Below are positions 55,127 through 63,155 of a stretch of 64,000 bases of DNA, piece by piece. Each line of letters starts with the position of its first letter. Positions within the stretch are counted from its first letter, which is position 1. Source of the DNA: Albidovulum sp. (lineage in GTDB: Bacteria > Pseudomonadota > Alphaproteobacteria > Rhodobacterales > Rhodobacteraceae); the NCBI GenBank assembly GCA_020637635.1, contig JACKKB010000003.1, forward strand, positions 372,001 through 436,000. The letters run 5' to 3'. Made by a program: the position numbers and the translations under genes. The notes under the pieces are model-generated. The model made no database searches. It saw nothing but the letters and a program-made list of their open reading frames with translations, and had not been told where the DNA came from.

Positions 55127-55715
55127 CGTCCCAACCCAGAAGATCGAGCTCGGCCCGCGTCGGCAGGAAGGCGAAACAGCGCCGGGCAAGCTCGGTGCGC
55201 CCCTCGCGCTCGAGTCGCCGGTCAAGCTCGGCCTTCAAACGGTGCAGGTAAAGCACATCGGATGCGGCATATTCCATCTGCGCCGGGCTGAGCGTCGGAG
55301 CCCCCCAGTCCGAGGTTTGCTGCTGCTTGGAGATGTCGATATCGAGCAGATCCTGCAAGAGCACCTTCAAGCCGTGCCGGTCGGTGAAGGTCCGCACCAG
55401 TTTCGAGGCGATCTTGGTGCAGTAGACCGGCGCCGTCCGCGCCCCGAATCGTGCCTGCAGCATTGCGATGTCGAAGCGCCCGAAGTGAAAGAGCTTGAGC
55501 GTCTCGGGGTCGGCCAGCATCCGCTGCAGGTTCGGCGCGGCGTCCTGCCCGGCCGCGATCCGCACGAGATGCGCATCTCCGTCACCGGCCGAGAGCTGCA
55601 CGAGACAGAGCCGGTCGCGGCGCGGGTCGAGCCCCATCGTCTCGGTGTCGATCGCCACGACCGGTCCGAGATCGAGCCCCTCGGGCAGATCGCCTTGGTG
55701 AACGTGAATTGTCAT
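55101..55715 (-). CDS. rnd: Ribonuclease D-type 3'-5' exonuclease (short form)
   Basis: 204-aa DEDDy exonuclease for RNA 3'-end processing. The catalytic residues are visible in VAIDTETMGL (Asp, Glu), KLFHFGRFDIAML (Asp) and QMEYAASDVLYLHRL (Tyr, Asp). E. coli RNase D is about 375 aa with HRDC domains; this form has only the exonuclease domain, a short type seen in alphaproteobacteria. It is the first gene of the rnd-kdsD-lptC-lptA-lptB set, and its 3' end overlaps kdsD. Confidence 0.88.
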   Translation of the reverse strand: MTIHVHQGDLPEGLDLGPVVAIDTETMGLDPRRDRLCLVQLSAGDGDAHLVRIAAGQDAAPNLQRMLADPETLKLFHFGRFDIAMLQARFGARTAPVYCTKIASKLVRTFTDRHGLKVLLQDLLDIDISKQQQTSDWGAPTLSPAQMEYAASDVLYLHRLKAELDRRLEREGRTELARRCFAFLPTRAELDLLGWDDGADIFTH

Positions 55716-55823
55716 GCGCGGCCTCGTCTTGGTGTAAGCGAGGCTCTTGCGGCCTCTGCACCCGTCGAGGGCTAGTTACGCGAAATGCCCCGCGCGCTCA
55801 ATGCCCGTCGCTGTCCGGGGCCA

Positions 55824-56156
55824 TCAAGCGAGCGAGAACAGTCCGAGCGCCAGGATGAGCATCAATGCCATGAACTCGAAAGGCGGCAATCGCAGAAGCG
55901 GCATGAGAAACACGCTGACGGCGTGCCGCAGCAAGGTCATTCCGACTCTGGAGGCGAGAAAGGCGGTCCGGCGCAGTGCCGACCGGAGCCCGAAGGAGCC
56001 GCCCCCAGCCAAGCCACCTGACGAGGCTGAGGGCAACTCCGGAAACAAAGCACTTGGTCTTGAATTACTATCCGTTGAATTCATTTCAATCGCTACCACC
56101 AACACGTGTTGTTTGCCACGGCCGGAACCGATTCTAAAACCTGCCTTTTTAGACAT
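55824..56156 (-). CDS. Small hypothetical protein with C-terminal membrane segment
   Basis: 110-aa protein of unknown family. The N-terminus is basic (MSKKAGFRIGSGRGKQH), the middle is Ser/Gly-rich, and the C-terminus has hydrophobic stretches (HAVSVFLMPLLRL and FEFMALMLILALGLFSLA) suggesting tail anchoring. AAGGAC lies just before ATG 56156, with AGGACAAGGAC as ribosome-site sequence. Base composition over its first 60 codons and upstream is clearly more AT-rich than neighbouring genes. It may be recent in origin or mis-called; no function is assigned. Confidence 0.45.
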   Translation of the reverse strand: MSKKAGFRIGSGRGKQHVLVVAIEMNSTDSNSRPSALFPELPSASSGGLAGGGSFGLRSALRRTAFLASRVGMTLLRHAVSVFLMPLLRLPPFEFMALMLILALGLFSLA

Positions 56157-56368
56157 GTCCTTGTCCTCTAGGCCTTTGGTTTATGAGTAAGCCATTGATA
56201 TAAATACATAACATGATTTCGATTTTGGTGAATCCAGGCCCTGCCTGACGGCTTGTCGCAGCAGAACCGCAAACAATATGTTGAGCCAGTCTTGGATTGC
56301 TCACGCCATGGCGCCAGTCGGCGGTGACAACTGCCGGGAGTTTGCGTTGAAGACACTCGCCTGAAGCT

Positions 56369-57352
56369 TCACGGACGCGAGAGTTCGGCCCCCAGAGCGT
56401 CCATGATTCGAACCAGCTCCGCCGAAATCCCCGGCTCCGAGAGCGCGTGACCGGCAAGGGGAATCATCCTGATCTCGGCATCCGGAATCGCCTGGCAGAG
56501 CTTCCACGCCGAAACCGGCGGGCAGATCATGTCGTATCGCCCCTGCACGATCTTCGTCGGGATGCCTCGTAGCCGGTGCGCATCGCGCAGGATCTGTCCG
56601 TTCTGCTCCAGAAAGCCGTCGTGATGGAAATAGTGGTTCTCGATCCGCGCGAAGGCGCGCGCGTAGTCGCCCGGCGCATCGCCGAGCACGCCCTCGTTGG
56701 AAATCGAGGCCAGCGCGTTTTCCCAGTTGGCCCAGCTGCGGGCAAAACGCGCCTCGACCGAGGCATCGCCGCAGAAGAGCCGCCTGTGATAGGCCGCGAT
56801 CAGATCGCCGCGCTCGGCCTCGGGCACCGGTTCGGTGAAGTGGCGCCAGAGATCCGGCCAGAATGCACCCGCACCGCCGCCGTAGAACCAGTCAAGCTCG
56901 GCCCGGGTCATCAGGAACACGCCGCGCAGGATCAGCGCCGACACCCGCTCTGGATGGGTCTCGGCATAGACGAGGGCGAGTGTCGCCCCCCAGCTGCCAC
57001 CGAAGGCGGCCCAGCGCTCGATGCCGAAGAGGCATCGGATGCGCTCGATATCGGCGACCAGGTCCCAGGTCGTGTTCGCCGTCACCGATGCATAGGGACG
57101 CGACCGACCGCAGCCGCGCTGATCGAAGAGCACGACGCGATAGACCGCCGGGTCGAAATAGCGCCGCATCGCCGGCGAACATCCGCCACCCGGGCCGCCA
57201 TGCAGCACAACCACCGGGATCCCGTCCGGCCTGCCGCATTGTTCGACGTAGATGCTGTGCCCGTCGCCAACGTCAAGCATTCGCTGATCGAAGGGTGCGA
57301 TCGACGGGTAGAGAAGTGCGCCTGCGCGCTTTTGACCTGCGGCCCGGTCCAT
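56369..57352 (-). CDS. pip: Proline iminopeptidase
   Basis: 327-aa alpha/beta-hydrolase that cleaves N-terminal proline from peptides in the cytoplasm. It shows LHGGPGGGCSPAMRRYFDP (oxyanion-hole region), the DQRGCGRSRPYASVTANTTW motif and the nucleophile GGSWGATLALVYAE. The acid and His lie in IVQGRYDMICPP and PLAGHALSEPG. Start 57352 (MDRAAGQKRAG) is favoured by fold; ATG 57367 is possible. The gene is head-to-head with ubiG, the start codons being about 58 bases apart. Confidence 0.93.
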   Translation of the reverse strand: MDRAAGQKRAGALLYPSIAPFDQRMLDVGDGHSIYVEQCGRPDGIPVVVLHGGPGGGCSPAMRRYFDPAVYRVVLFDQRGCGRSRPYASVTANTTWDLVADIERIRCLFGIERWAAFGGSWGATLALVYAETHPERVSALILRGVFLMTRAELDWFYGGGAGAFWPDLWRHFTEPVPEAERGDLIAAYHRRLFCGDASVEARFARSWANWENALASISNEGVLGDAPGDYARAFARIENHYFHHDGFLEQNGQILRDAHRLRGIPTKIVQGRYDMICPPVSAWKLCQAIPDAEIRMIPLAGHALSEPGISAELVRIMDALGAELSRP

Positions 57353-57410
57353 GATCTGTCTATACATGTCTGCCGGGGAAACCGCCACGGGCCAGTCAGA
57401 TGGGGCAGGA

Positions 57411-58157
57411 ATGAGCACAGAAATCAACACCGTCGATCCCGCCGAGATCGCGAAGTTCGAGGCGATGGCGGCAGAGTGGTGGAACCCGCAGGGCAAGTTC
57501 AAGCCGTTGCACATGATGAATCCGGTCCGGCTCGACTATATCATCCGCCAGATCGCGACCGAGTTTGGTCGCGACGCGCGTGCGCCGGACCCCTTCGCGG
57601 GCCTGAGGATCCTCGATATCGGCTGCGGCGGCGGATTGCTGTCGGAACCGATGGCGCGGCTCGGCGCGTCGGTCGTCGGCGCCGATGCTGCCGGACGCAA
57701 TATCCCGGTGGCGCGGCTTCACTCCGAAGAACAGGGGCTCGTGATAGACTACCGCCACACGACCGCCGAGGCGCTCGCCGCCGCGGGCGAGAGCTTCGAT
57801 GTCGTCCTTGCCATGGAAATCGTCGAACATGTCGCGTCGCCGGGGGGGTTCCTGCAGACCTGCCAGGCACTTCTGAAACCCGGCGGCCTGATCATCGCCT
57901 CGACCATCAATCGCACCGCCCGAAGCTTCGCCGCCGCGATCGTCGGCGCCGAATGGATCATGCGCTGGCTGCCGCGGGGCACCCACGACTGGGGCAAGTT
58001 CATAACCCCGGACGAGCTCTTCGAGGCGCTGAGGGGGGCCGGACTCGAACCGGTGGACCGCAAGGGTTTCGTCTTCAATCCGCTTTCCTGGACATGGTCG
58101 ATCTCGGATCGCGACCTTTCGGTGAACTACGTGTCCGCCGCCTTGCGCCCGAACTAG
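57411..58157 (+). CDS. ubiG: Bifunctional 3-demethylubiquinol 3-O-methyltransferase / 2-polyprenyl-6-hydroxyphenol methylase
   Basis: 248-aa SAM methyltransferase acting twice in ubiquinone synthesis. The N-terminal FEAMAAEWWNPQGKFKPLHM is diagnostic of UbiG. The SAM motif is ILDIGCGGGLLSEPMARLGA, followed by GADAAGRNIPVARLHSEEQG and the membrane-binding-like insertion region with WLPRGTHDWGKFITPDE. ATG 57411 has GGGGCAGGA upstream; an in-frame ATG at 57351 would overlap pip. It is independent of the polyol genes that follow. Confidence 0.95.
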   Translation: MSTEINTVDPAEIAKFEAMAAEWWNPQGKFKPLHMMNPVRLDYIIRQIATEFGRDARAPDPFAGLRILDIGCGGGLLSEPMARLGASVVGADAAGRNIPVARLHSEEQGLVIDYRHTTAEALAAAGESFDVVLAMEIVEHVASPGGFLQTCQALLKPGGLIIASTINRTARSFAAAIVGAEWIMRWLPRGTHDWGKFITPDELFEALRGAGLEPVDRKGFVFNPLSWTWSISDRDLSVNYVSAALRPN

Positions 58158-58241
58158 CCGCGCGTCGGGTTTGCACCCGAGCATGGCGGGCGCTACACCT
58201 GAACGGCCCGGATGGCGGGCGGCGCGCTCCTGTGGCCCGGA

Positions 58242-58913
58242 ATGGCACCTGTTGATCTGGTCATCTTCGATTGCGACGGCGTTCTTGTCGACAGCGAGGT
58301 GCTGAGCGCCGACGTGATGATCGCCGAGCTCGGCGCGCTTGGCATCGTGATCGACCGGGCCTATGTGCGCCAGCATTTCCTGGGCCGCAGCTTTCCGACC
58401 GTTGCGCGGATGATCCGCGAAACCCATGCGACGCCCCTGCCCGACCATTTCGAAGCGCTCTACCGGCGCTCGCTCCTGCAGCGGTTCGAGACCGAGCTGC
58501 AGCCGACGCAGGGGATCGAGGCGATCCTGGCCGATCTGCGTCCGCGCAAATGCGTGGCGACCAGCAGCAGTCGCGAACGGGTGAACCGGTCGCTCTCCAT
58601 TTCGGGGCTGGCCCGGTTCTTCGGCGGCGATGTCTTCACCGCCTCGCAGGTCCGAAATGGCAAACCTGCACCGGATCTCTTCCTCTTCGCGGCCGATTCC
58701 ATGGCCAGCACACCCGACCGGACGCTGGTGATCGAGGACAGCCTTCCCGGAATCGCTGCCGCCCGCGCCGCCGGAATGCGGGTCCTTGCCTATGCCGGCG
58801 GAAAACACTGCGCCGGGAGCCCGCCCGCAACCTTCGACGGGGCGCAGGTCTTTGACAACTGGCGCGGCTTTCCCGCACTGTTGCGGGCGATGTCCGACGG
58901 AGAAAGCCTGTGA
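58242..58913 (+). CDS. HAD-family phosphatase associated with polyol uptake genes
   Basis: 223-aa HAD hydrolase, subfamily IA type. The nucleophile motif is VIFDCDGVLVDSEVL (Asp nucleophile and Asp acid). The Ser/Thr motif is CVATSSSRERVNRSL, the Lys motif is NGKPAPDLFLFAA and the acidic motif is VIEDSLPGIAAARAAGM. The substrate is probably a sugar or polyol phosphate, inferred from neighbours. ATG 58242 is chosen because the HAD core begins three residues later; 58212 is an alternative. The stop overlaps the regulator start (GTGA). Confidence 0.85.
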   Translation: MAPVDLVIFDCDGVLVDSEVLSADVMIAELGALGIVIDRAYVRQHFLGRSFPTVARMIRETHATPLPDHFEALYRRSLLQRFETELQPTQGIEAILADLRPRKCVATSSSRERVNRSLSISGLARFFGGDVFTASQVRNGKPAPDLFLFAADSMASTPDRTLVIEDSLPGIAAARAAGMRVLAYAGGKHCAGSPPATFDGAQVFDNWRGFPALLRAMSDGESL

Positions 58914-59872
58914 ACCTGAAGCCGACGACCTCCGAGACTGCGCGCCTGGACGACGCCGCCCGCGCCGGCTGGCTCTACTACGTCGCAGGGAACACCCAGG
59001 ATGAGATCGCGCGCAAGCTCGGGGTTTCGCGCCAGAGCGCCCAGCGCCTGGTGGCAATGGCAGTGAGCGAACGTCTGGTGAAGGTGAGGATCGACCATCC
59101 GATCGGGCGCTGCATGGATCTCGCGGGTGAGGTGAAGGACCGGTTCGCGCTCCGGTTCTGCGAGATCGTGCCCTCCGATCCGGACGCGCCCGGGCTTCTG
59201 ACCGGCGCCGCGATGGCAGCGGCGGCCGAAGTGGAACGGGTGCTGAAGTCGGACACCCCGCAGATCGTCGCGCTGGGCACGGGGCGCGCGCTGAAGGCGA
59301 CGGTGGAGCAGCTGCCCCGCATGTCCTGCCCGCAGCACAAGATCGTCTCGCTGCTCGGCAACATGATGGCCGATGGCTCGGCGACCCCCTACAATGCCAC
59401 GATCGCGATGGCCGGACGCGTCGGCGCGACGCACTATCCCTACCCGCTGCCGGTGCTTGCCCGCGACAAGGCCGAGCTTGGCGTCCTTCTGGCCCAGGAG
59501 GCCGTACGCAGCACGATCAGCCTTGCCGAACGCGCCGACGTGACCCTTGTCGGGATCGGCCAGATGGGGCGCAGCGCGCCGCTCTTCGTCGACGGCTTCC
59601 TTCCGGGGCCGGAGATGGAAGCGCTCATGGCCGGCGGGGCCGTGGGCGAGATCACCAGCTGGATCTACGACCGCGATGGGCGGATCGTCGATTGCGACTT
59701 CAACCGCCGCGTCGCCTCGGTGCCGCTGCCGCAGCCTGCCGAACGCCTGCGGATCGCGGTCGCCATCGGCGAGGCGAAGCGCCCGGCGCTTGCGGCGGCG
59801 CTGCGCGGCAGGCTCGTCAACGGCCTCGTGACCAACGAACTGATGGCCGAGGGCCTGCTCGCGGCGCCCTGA
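58910..59872 (+). CDS. SorC/DeoR-type sugar-binding transcriptional regulator
   Basis: 320-aa regulator. The N-terminal helix-turn-helix (GNTQDEIARKLGVSRQSAQRL, about 26-46) is followed by a SorC-type effector domain (IVALGTGRALKATVEQL, VSLLGNMMADGSATPYNAT, VTLVGIGQMGRSAPLFVDGF, EITSWIYDRDGRIVD, RIAVAIGEAKRPALAAALRG). Such proteins sense phosphorylated sugars or polyols. It starts with GTG 58910 inside the HAD stop and precedes a sorbitol/mannitol-type ABC transporter, so it probably controls those genes. A matching palindrome lies before smoE. Confidence 0.9.
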   Translation: MNLKPTTSETARLDDAARAGWLYYVAGNTQDEIARKLGVSRQSAQRLVAMAVSERLVKVRIDHPIGRCMDLAGEVKDRFALRFCEIVPSDPDAPGLLTGAAMAAAAEVERVLKSDTPQIVALGTGRALKATVEQLPRMSCPQHKIVSLLGNMMADGSATPYNATIAMAGRVGATHYPYPLPVLARDKAELGVLLAQEAVRSTISLAERADVTLVGIGQMGRSAPLFVDGFLPGPEMEALMAGGAVGEITSWIYDRDGRIVDCDFNRRVASVPLPQPAERLRIAVAIGEAKRPALAAALRGRLVNGLVTNELMAEGLLAAP

Positions 59873-59941
59873 ACCAAGGTCCGATCCGCCTTTCCCTGAA
59901 CGCGCGCCCCTGCGGCATTGCAGTCGCGGCGGAGGTTCCCA

Positions 59942-59990
59942 TTGACTCGACTCGCCACTTCGTTGAGTATTTGCCCATTGCGTTAGCAAT
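59942..59990 (+). promoter_or_regulatory. Promoter and palindromic operator candidate upstream of smoE
   Basis: TTGACT (59942-59947) with a weak GAGTAT (59965-59970) at 17 bases forms a promoter candidate. Just after it ATTGC-GTTA-GCAAT (59977-59990) is a perfect palindrome with a 4-base spacer, a likely binding site of the SorC-type regulator encoded upstream. The site overlaps the expected start of transcription. Confidence 0.45.
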
Positions 59991-60018
59991 TGCCCTGACG
60001 GGCGTGAGGGAGGAAACA

Positions 60019-61320
60019 ATGCAACTGACAATACGCACCCTTCTGGGTGCTACGGCGCTTTGCGCGGCGGCCGGCTTCGCGCAGGCCGAGACCCTGACCA
60101 TTGCCACCGTGAACAACGGCGACATGATCCGGATGCAGGGCCTGACCGAGGACTTCACCGCAAAGACCGGCATCAGCGTCGAATGGGTCACGCTCGAGGA
60201 AAACGTGCTCCGCCAGCGCGTGACGACCGACATCACGACCAAGGGCGGCCAGTTCGATATCATGACCATCGGCATGTACGAGACGCCGATCTGGGGCAAG
60301 AACGGCTGGCTCGTCCCGCTGAACGATCTCTCGGCGGACTACGATGTGGCCGATCTGCTGCCGGCGATGGCGGGCGGCCTTTCCTATGACGGAACGCTCT
60401 ATGCGGCCCCGTTCTACGGCGAAAGCTCCATGGTCATGTATCGCACGGACCTGATGGAGAAAGCCGGGCTGACGATGCCGGACGCGCCGACCTGGGATTT
60501 CATCCGCGAGGCGGCGGCCAAGATGACCGACCGCGCCAACGACGTCAACGGCATCTGCCTGCGCGGCAAGGCCGGCTGGGGTGAGGGCGGCGCCTTCATC
60601 ACGGCAATGTCGAATTCCTTTGGCGCGCGCTGGTTCGACGAGAACTGGAAGCCGACGTTCGACAGTGCCGCGTGGCACGACACGCTGACCTTCTTCAAGG
60701 GCATGATGGACGAAAGCGGCCCGGCCGGCTACGCCACGAACGGCTTCAACGAAAACCTGTCGCTGTTCCAGCAAGGCAAATGCGGGATGTGGATCGACGC
60801 CACCGTCGCGGCGTCCTTCGTGACCAACCCGAAGGACTCGACCGTGGCCGACCACGTCGGCTTCGCGCTGGCGCCGGACAAGGGCCTCGGCAAGCGGTCG
60901 AACTGGCTCTGGGCCTGGGCGCTCGCGATCCCGGCCGGCAGCTCGAAGGTGGACGCCGCCAAGCAGTTCATCGAATGGGCGACCTCGAAGAGCTACATCG
61001 AACTCGTCGCATCCAAGGAGGGCTGGGCCAACGTTCCTCCGGGCGCGCGCACCTCGCTCTACGAGAACCCCGAATACCAGAAGGTGCCCTTCGCCAAGAT
61101 GACGCTTGACTCGATCCTCTCGGCCGATCCGCTGCATCCGACTGTCGATCCGGTGCCCTATGTCGGCGTCCAGTTCGCCGCCATCCCGGAATTCGCGGGC
61201 ATCGCGACGGACGTAAGTCAGGAGTTCGCGGCCGCCTATGCCGGCCAGCAGACCGTCGACGAGGCTCTGGCGAAAGCCCAGAAGCTGACTGCCGACGCCA
61301 TGGAAGCCGCGGGCTACTGA
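60019..61320 (+). CDS. smoE: Polyol ABC transporter substrate-binding protein
   Basis: 433-aa periplasmic solute-binding protein of family 1 with a signal peptide (MQLTIRTLLGATALCAAAGFA, cleavage after QA near 24). NNGDMIRMQGLTEDFTAKTG, DIMTIGMYETPIWGKNGWLV and GESSMVMYRTDLMEKAGLTM are the canonical stretches. The operon (regulator, binding protein, two permeases, ATPase) matches the smo polyol locus of Rhodobacter sphaeroides, where it transports sorbitol and mannitol. GGGAGGAAAC precedes ATG 60019. The specific substrate is inferred from the family and operon, not shown here. Confidence 0.88.
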   Translation: MQLTIRTLLGATALCAAAGFAQAETLTIATVNNGDMIRMQGLTEDFTAKTGISVEWVTLEENVLRQRVTTDITTKGGQFDIMTIGMYETPIWGKNGWLVPLNDLSADYDVADLLPAMAGGLSYDGTLYAAPFYGESSMVMYRTDLMEKAGLTMPDAPTWDFIREAAAKMTDRANDVNGICLRGKAGWGEGGAFITAMSNSFGARWFDENWKPTFDSAAWHDTLTFFKGMMDESGPAGYATNGFNENLSLFQQGKCGMWIDATVAASFVTNPKDSTVADHVGFALAPDKGLGKRSNWLWAWALAIPAGSSKVDAAKQFIEWATSKSYIELVASKEGWANVPPGARTSLYENPEYQKVPFAKMTLDSILSADPLHPTVDPVPYVGVQFAAIPEFAGIATDVSQEFAAAYAGQQTVDEALAKAQKLTADAMEAAGY

Positions 61321-61331
61321 TCCGCGCAGCG

Positions 61332-61355
61332 CGGAGGGCGGCCCGCCGCCCTCCG
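61332..61355 (+). other. Stem-loop between binding-protein and permease genes
   Basis: CGGAGGGCGGC (61332-61342) pairs with GCCGCCCTCCG (61345-61355), an 11-bp perfect inverted repeat directly after the smoE stop. No T-run follows. Such structures after ABC binding-protein genes stabilise upstream mRNA, giving a molar excess of binding protein. Confidence 0.7.
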
Positions 61356-61438
61356 TCCCCATCGGGCCAAGGGCCCACCCGACAGCGATCGCCGCTTCGA
61401 CGATTGTGCCGATGGCACGAACAAGGGAGTATTCCCCG

Positions 61439-62305
61439 ATGGCCACCAAAGCTTCCCGTTCCGCCGCCCGGCTGATGATGGCTCCCGCCGTCATCCTCCT
61501 GCTCGGCTGGATGCTGGTGCCGCTCATCATGACGCTCTGGTTCTCGTTCAGGAACTACCTGCCGCTGCGCGGAGGCGATCTGGGTTTCGCCGGTTTCGAC
61601 AATTACGTCCGCTTCGTCACCTCATCGTCCTTCTGGCCCGCGATCGGCGCCACGCTGATCATCGTCGTCGGTGCGCTTCTGATCACTGTCCTGCTCGGCA
61701 TATTGCTCGCGATTCTCCTCGATCAGCCGATGTGGGGCCAGGGCATCGTCCGCATCCTGGTCATCGCGCCCTTCTTCGTGATGCCCACGGTCTCCGGCCT
61801 CGTCTGGAAGAACATGTTTCTCGACTCGGTGAACGGCCTTTTCGCCCATGTCGCGAAGTTCTTCGGCGCCACGCCCGTGGAATGGATGATCGACAAGCCC
61901 TTCATGAGCATCATCCTGATTGTCAGCTGGCAATGGCTGCCTTTCGCCACGCTTATCCTGCTCACCGCGATCCAGTCGCTCGACAGCGAGCAGCTTGAAG
62001 CGGCGGAAATGGACGGCGCGCCGGCGCTGAAGCGCTTCTGGTTCATCACCATCCCGCATCTGAGCCGCGCCATCACCGTCGTGCTGCTGATCGAGACGAT
62101 CTTCCTTCTCTCCATCTTCGCCGAGATCTTCGTCACCACCGCCGGCGCCTTCGGCACCAAGACGCTCACCTACCTGATCTTCCAGCGCGTACTGGAAAGC
62201 CAGAACGTGGGGCTCGGGTCTGCGGGCGGTGTCTATGCAATCATCCTCGCCAATATCGTTGCCATCTTCCTGATGCGCATCGTCGGCAAGAACCTGGACG
62301 CGTGA
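61439..62305 (+). CDS. smoF: Polyol ABC transporter permease 1
   Basis: 288-aa MalF-type permease with six hydrophobic segments. The first is APAVILLLGWMLVPLIMTLWF, and another is LIIVVGALLITVLLGILLAI. The EAA loop that contacts the ATPase reads EAAEMDGAPALKRFWFITIP. ATG 61439 is preceded by AAGGGAG at slightly long spacing. It lies 118 bases after smoE across the stem-loop and 8 bases before smoG. Confidence 0.9.
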   Translation: MATKASRSAARLMMAPAVILLLGWMLVPLIMTLWFSFRNYLPLRGGDLGFAGFDNYVRFVTSSSFWPAIGATLIIVVGALLITVLLGILLAILLDQPMWGQGIVRILVIAPFFVMPTVSGLVWKNMFLDSVNGLFAHVAKFFGATPVEWMIDKPFMSIILIVSWQWLPFATLILLTAIQSLDSEQLEAAEMDGAPALKRFWFITIPHLSRAITVVLLIETIFLLSIFAEIFVTTAGAFGTKTLTYLIFQRVLESQNVGLGSAGGVYAIILANIVAIFLMRIVGKNLDA

Positions 62306-62313
62306 GGTAGACC

Positions 62314-63144
62314 ATGGCCCGTGCCGTCACACCCCGCCGCAAGACGATCAACACCGCCCTCGCCTGGGCCGTCGGACTGATCATCTTCTTCCCGATCCTC
62401 TGGACCATCCTCACGAGCTTCAAGACCGAGGGTGACGCCATCGCCTATCCGCCGAAATTCCTGTTCTTCGACTGGACGCTCGAAAACTACGCCATCGTCC
62501 AGGAACGGTCGGACTACATGCGCTATCTCTGGAACTCGGTCGTCATCGCCGGCGGATCGACACTTCTCGGCGTCGTCATCGCGGTCCCGGCCGCCTGGTC
62601 GATGGCCTTCGTCCCCTCCAAGCGGACCAAGGACATCCTGATGTGGATGCTCTCGACCAAGATGCTCCCGGCGGTCGGCGTGCTCTACCCGATCTACCTG
62701 ATGTTCATCAAGCTGGGGCTCCTCGACACGCGCATCGGTCTCGTCATCGTGCTGATGCTCATCAACCTGCCGATCATCGTCTGGATGCTCTACACCTACT
62801 TCAAGGAAATCCCCGGCGAGATCCTCGAGGCGGCGCGAATGGACGGCGCCACGCTGAAATCCGAGATCCTCTATGTCCTGACGCCGATGGCGGTCCCCGG
62901 CATCGCCTCGACCATCCTTCTCAACGTCATCCTGGCCTGGAACGAAGCCTTCTGGACGCTGAACCTCACGGCCGCCAAGGCCGGTCCTCTGACCGCCTTC
63001 ATCGCCAGCTATTCGAGCCCAGAGGGTCTCTTCTACGCAAAACTCTCCGCCGCATCGACCATGGCGATCGCACCGATCCTGATCATGGGCTGGTTCAGCC
63101 AGAAACAACTCGTGCGCGGTCTCACTTTCGGCGCCGTCAAGTAG
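62314..63144 (+). CDS. smoG: Polyol ABC transporter permease 2
   Basis: 276-aa MalG-type permease with a first segment ALAWAVGLIIFFPILWTILT and six in total. The EAA loop reads EILEAARMDGATLKSEILYV. It acts with SmoF as the channel pair for the SmoE-bound polyol. The SmoK gene follows after 11 bases. The region of LKTEGDAIAYPPKFLFFDW-type in the first periplasmic loop is usual for MalG-like permeases. Confidence 0.9.
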   Translation: MARAVTPRRKTINTALAWAVGLIIFFPILWTILTSFKTEGDAIAYPPKFLFFDWTLENYAIVQERSDYMRYLWNSVVIAGGSTLLGVVIAVPAAWSMAFVPSKRTKDILMWMLSTKMLPAVGVLYPIYLMFIKLGLLDTRIGLVIVLMLINLPIIVWMLYTYFKEIPGEILEAARMDGATLKSEILYVLTPMAVPGIASTILLNVILAWNEAFWTLNLTAAKAGPLTAFIASYSSPEGLFYAKLSAASTMAIAPILIMGWFSQKQLVRGLTFGAVK

Positions 63145-63155
63145 GGAACAAGGCA

